Part shown: positions 63,757 through 64,000 of the stretch, one piece after another
How the letters are laid out: the number at the start of each line of letters is the position of its first letter
Numbering within the stretch: position 1 is the stretch's first letter
Source of the DNA: Hoeflea marina
GTDB lineage: Bacteria; Pseudomonadota; Alphaproteobacteria; Rhizobiales; Rhizobiaceae
Length of the DNA stretch: 64,000 nucleotides
Assembly (NCBI RefSeq): GCF_003182275.1
Contig: NZ_QGTR01000002.1
Location: 62,001 to 126,000, forward strand
Direction of reading: 5' to 3'
The notes under the pieces: generated by a model
Databases searched by the model: none
Told to the model about the DNA's origin: nothing
Seen by the model: the letters and a program-made list of their open reading frames with translations, nothing else
Position numbers and translations under genes: made by a program

Positions 63757-64000
63757 ATGAACTTGATTGCGCGACCTTTCCGCTCGCCGGCGTCACCGAG
63801 ACTGCCAGGATCCGGCATTCTGGTCACCCTGCTCCTGTTTGCCTTCGCCTTCGCCGCGGGTCTCGATGTCCGGCCGGCCAGTGCCGCATTCGATGATTGC
63901 ACCGAGACCATAGCGACAACCGAGGTGCTGATTCTGGACGTGACGCTGAACAATTGCGCCAAGACGGAGTTTGCCACGCCCGGCAGCAACGTGATCATCA
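63757..64000 (+). CDS. Exported protein, N-terminal fragment (runs off the window)
   Basis: 81 codons are present from the ATG at 63757 (GGGGG upstream). A basic N-terminus (MNLIARPFRSPASPRL) and hydrophobic core (GILVTLLLFAFAFAAGL) form a signal peptide with cleavage near ASA/AFDD. The mature start FDDCTETIATTEVLILDVTL contains two cysteines (DDC, NNC) and short beta-like strands. I recognise no family; a beta-rich surface or autotransporter-type protein would begin like this. Preceded by the AT-rich region. Confidence 0.65.
   Translation, partial: MNLIARPFRSPASPRLPGSGILVTLLLFAFAFAAGLDVRPASAAFDDCTETIATTEVLILDVTLNNCAKTEFATPGSNVII

Overview
The window looks like chromosomal DNA of a high-GC alphaproteobacterium of the order Hyphomicrobiales (Rhizobiales). 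The evidence is a FrcR/FrcBCAK fructose importer of the Sinorhizobium type, a livHMGF operon carrying the DUF6867-type small membrane gene, RIME-like two-palindrome intergenic repeats, GGAAC-N17-GTT promoters of the alphaproteobacterial general stress sigma factor EcfG, and high GC at third codon positions. The genus cannot be fixed from sequence reading alone; a Rhizobiaceae/Phyllobacteriaceae relative is my guess. Gene content is almost entirely metabolic and transport. I saw no phage, insertion sequence, CRISPR array, rRNA or tRNA.

Layout. 1-4838: ROK regulator (cut by the window edge) divergent from a sugar ABC operon frcBCAK. 4918-10778 (minus): branched-chain amino acid importer livHMGF, a DUF6867 gene and its binding protein. 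11173-14441: enolase-superfamily enzyme, VOC protein, ribulose-phosphate 3-epimerase, a RIME-like repeat and a DsbA-like oxidoreductase. 14589-18242 (minus): LysR regulator, allantoicase and a purine permease. 18335-21868: YaiI/YqxD protein and an SsuABC/TauABC-type importer. 21994-25800: glucosylglycerate operon (phosphorylase, phosphatase, synthase). 25912-26835 (minus): two paralogous small exported proteins, each with its own EcfG-type promoter and intrinsic terminator. 27250-27507: a probable nitrogen-regulated small RNA with an NtrC-like site, a sigma-54 promoter, a structured transcript and a terminator. 27670-31393: DMT permease, cyclopropane-fatty-acid-synthase-like methyltransferase, MFS permease. 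31498-35247: TPP riboswitch and ykoFEDC thiamin-precursor importer with a (CT)12 microsatellite inside. 35262-44354: polar amino acid importer divergent from TetR, arginine-type transaminase, 2-ketoarginine-type decarboxylase, dimethylargininase-like hydrolase and asparagine synthase. 44462-52522: AraC regulator and a molybdenum hydroxylase cluster (SRPBCC, FAD, 2Fe-2S, a large subunit split in two, CoxD- and CoxE-like maturation proteins, amidohydrolase). 52526-56840 (minus): DeoR, deoxyribose-phosphate aldolase and a long aldehyde dehydrogenase. 57056-58750: DUF883 protein with an EcfG promoter and a FAD monooxygenase. 58989-61377 (minus): mobA, mobB, moeA. 61875-62987: Pfk-2-type phosphofructokinase with an FNR/FixK box upstream. 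63757-end: start of an exported protein.

The genes mostly form small autonomous catabolic units, each pairing an importer or enzyme set with a local regulator. Mo-cofactor genes (mobAB, moeA) lie 6 kb beyond the molybdenum hydroxylase cluster and could serve it. Stress adaptation recurs: glucosylglycerate turnover, two EcfG-controlled exported proteins and an EcfG-controlled DUF883 protein. The least expected items are the sigma-54/NtrC RNA locus at 27250-27507, the duplicated EcfG-driven exported proteins, the split Mo-hydroxylase large subunit kept with CoxDE-like partners, and the (CT)12 repeat inside a riboswitch-controlled operon.
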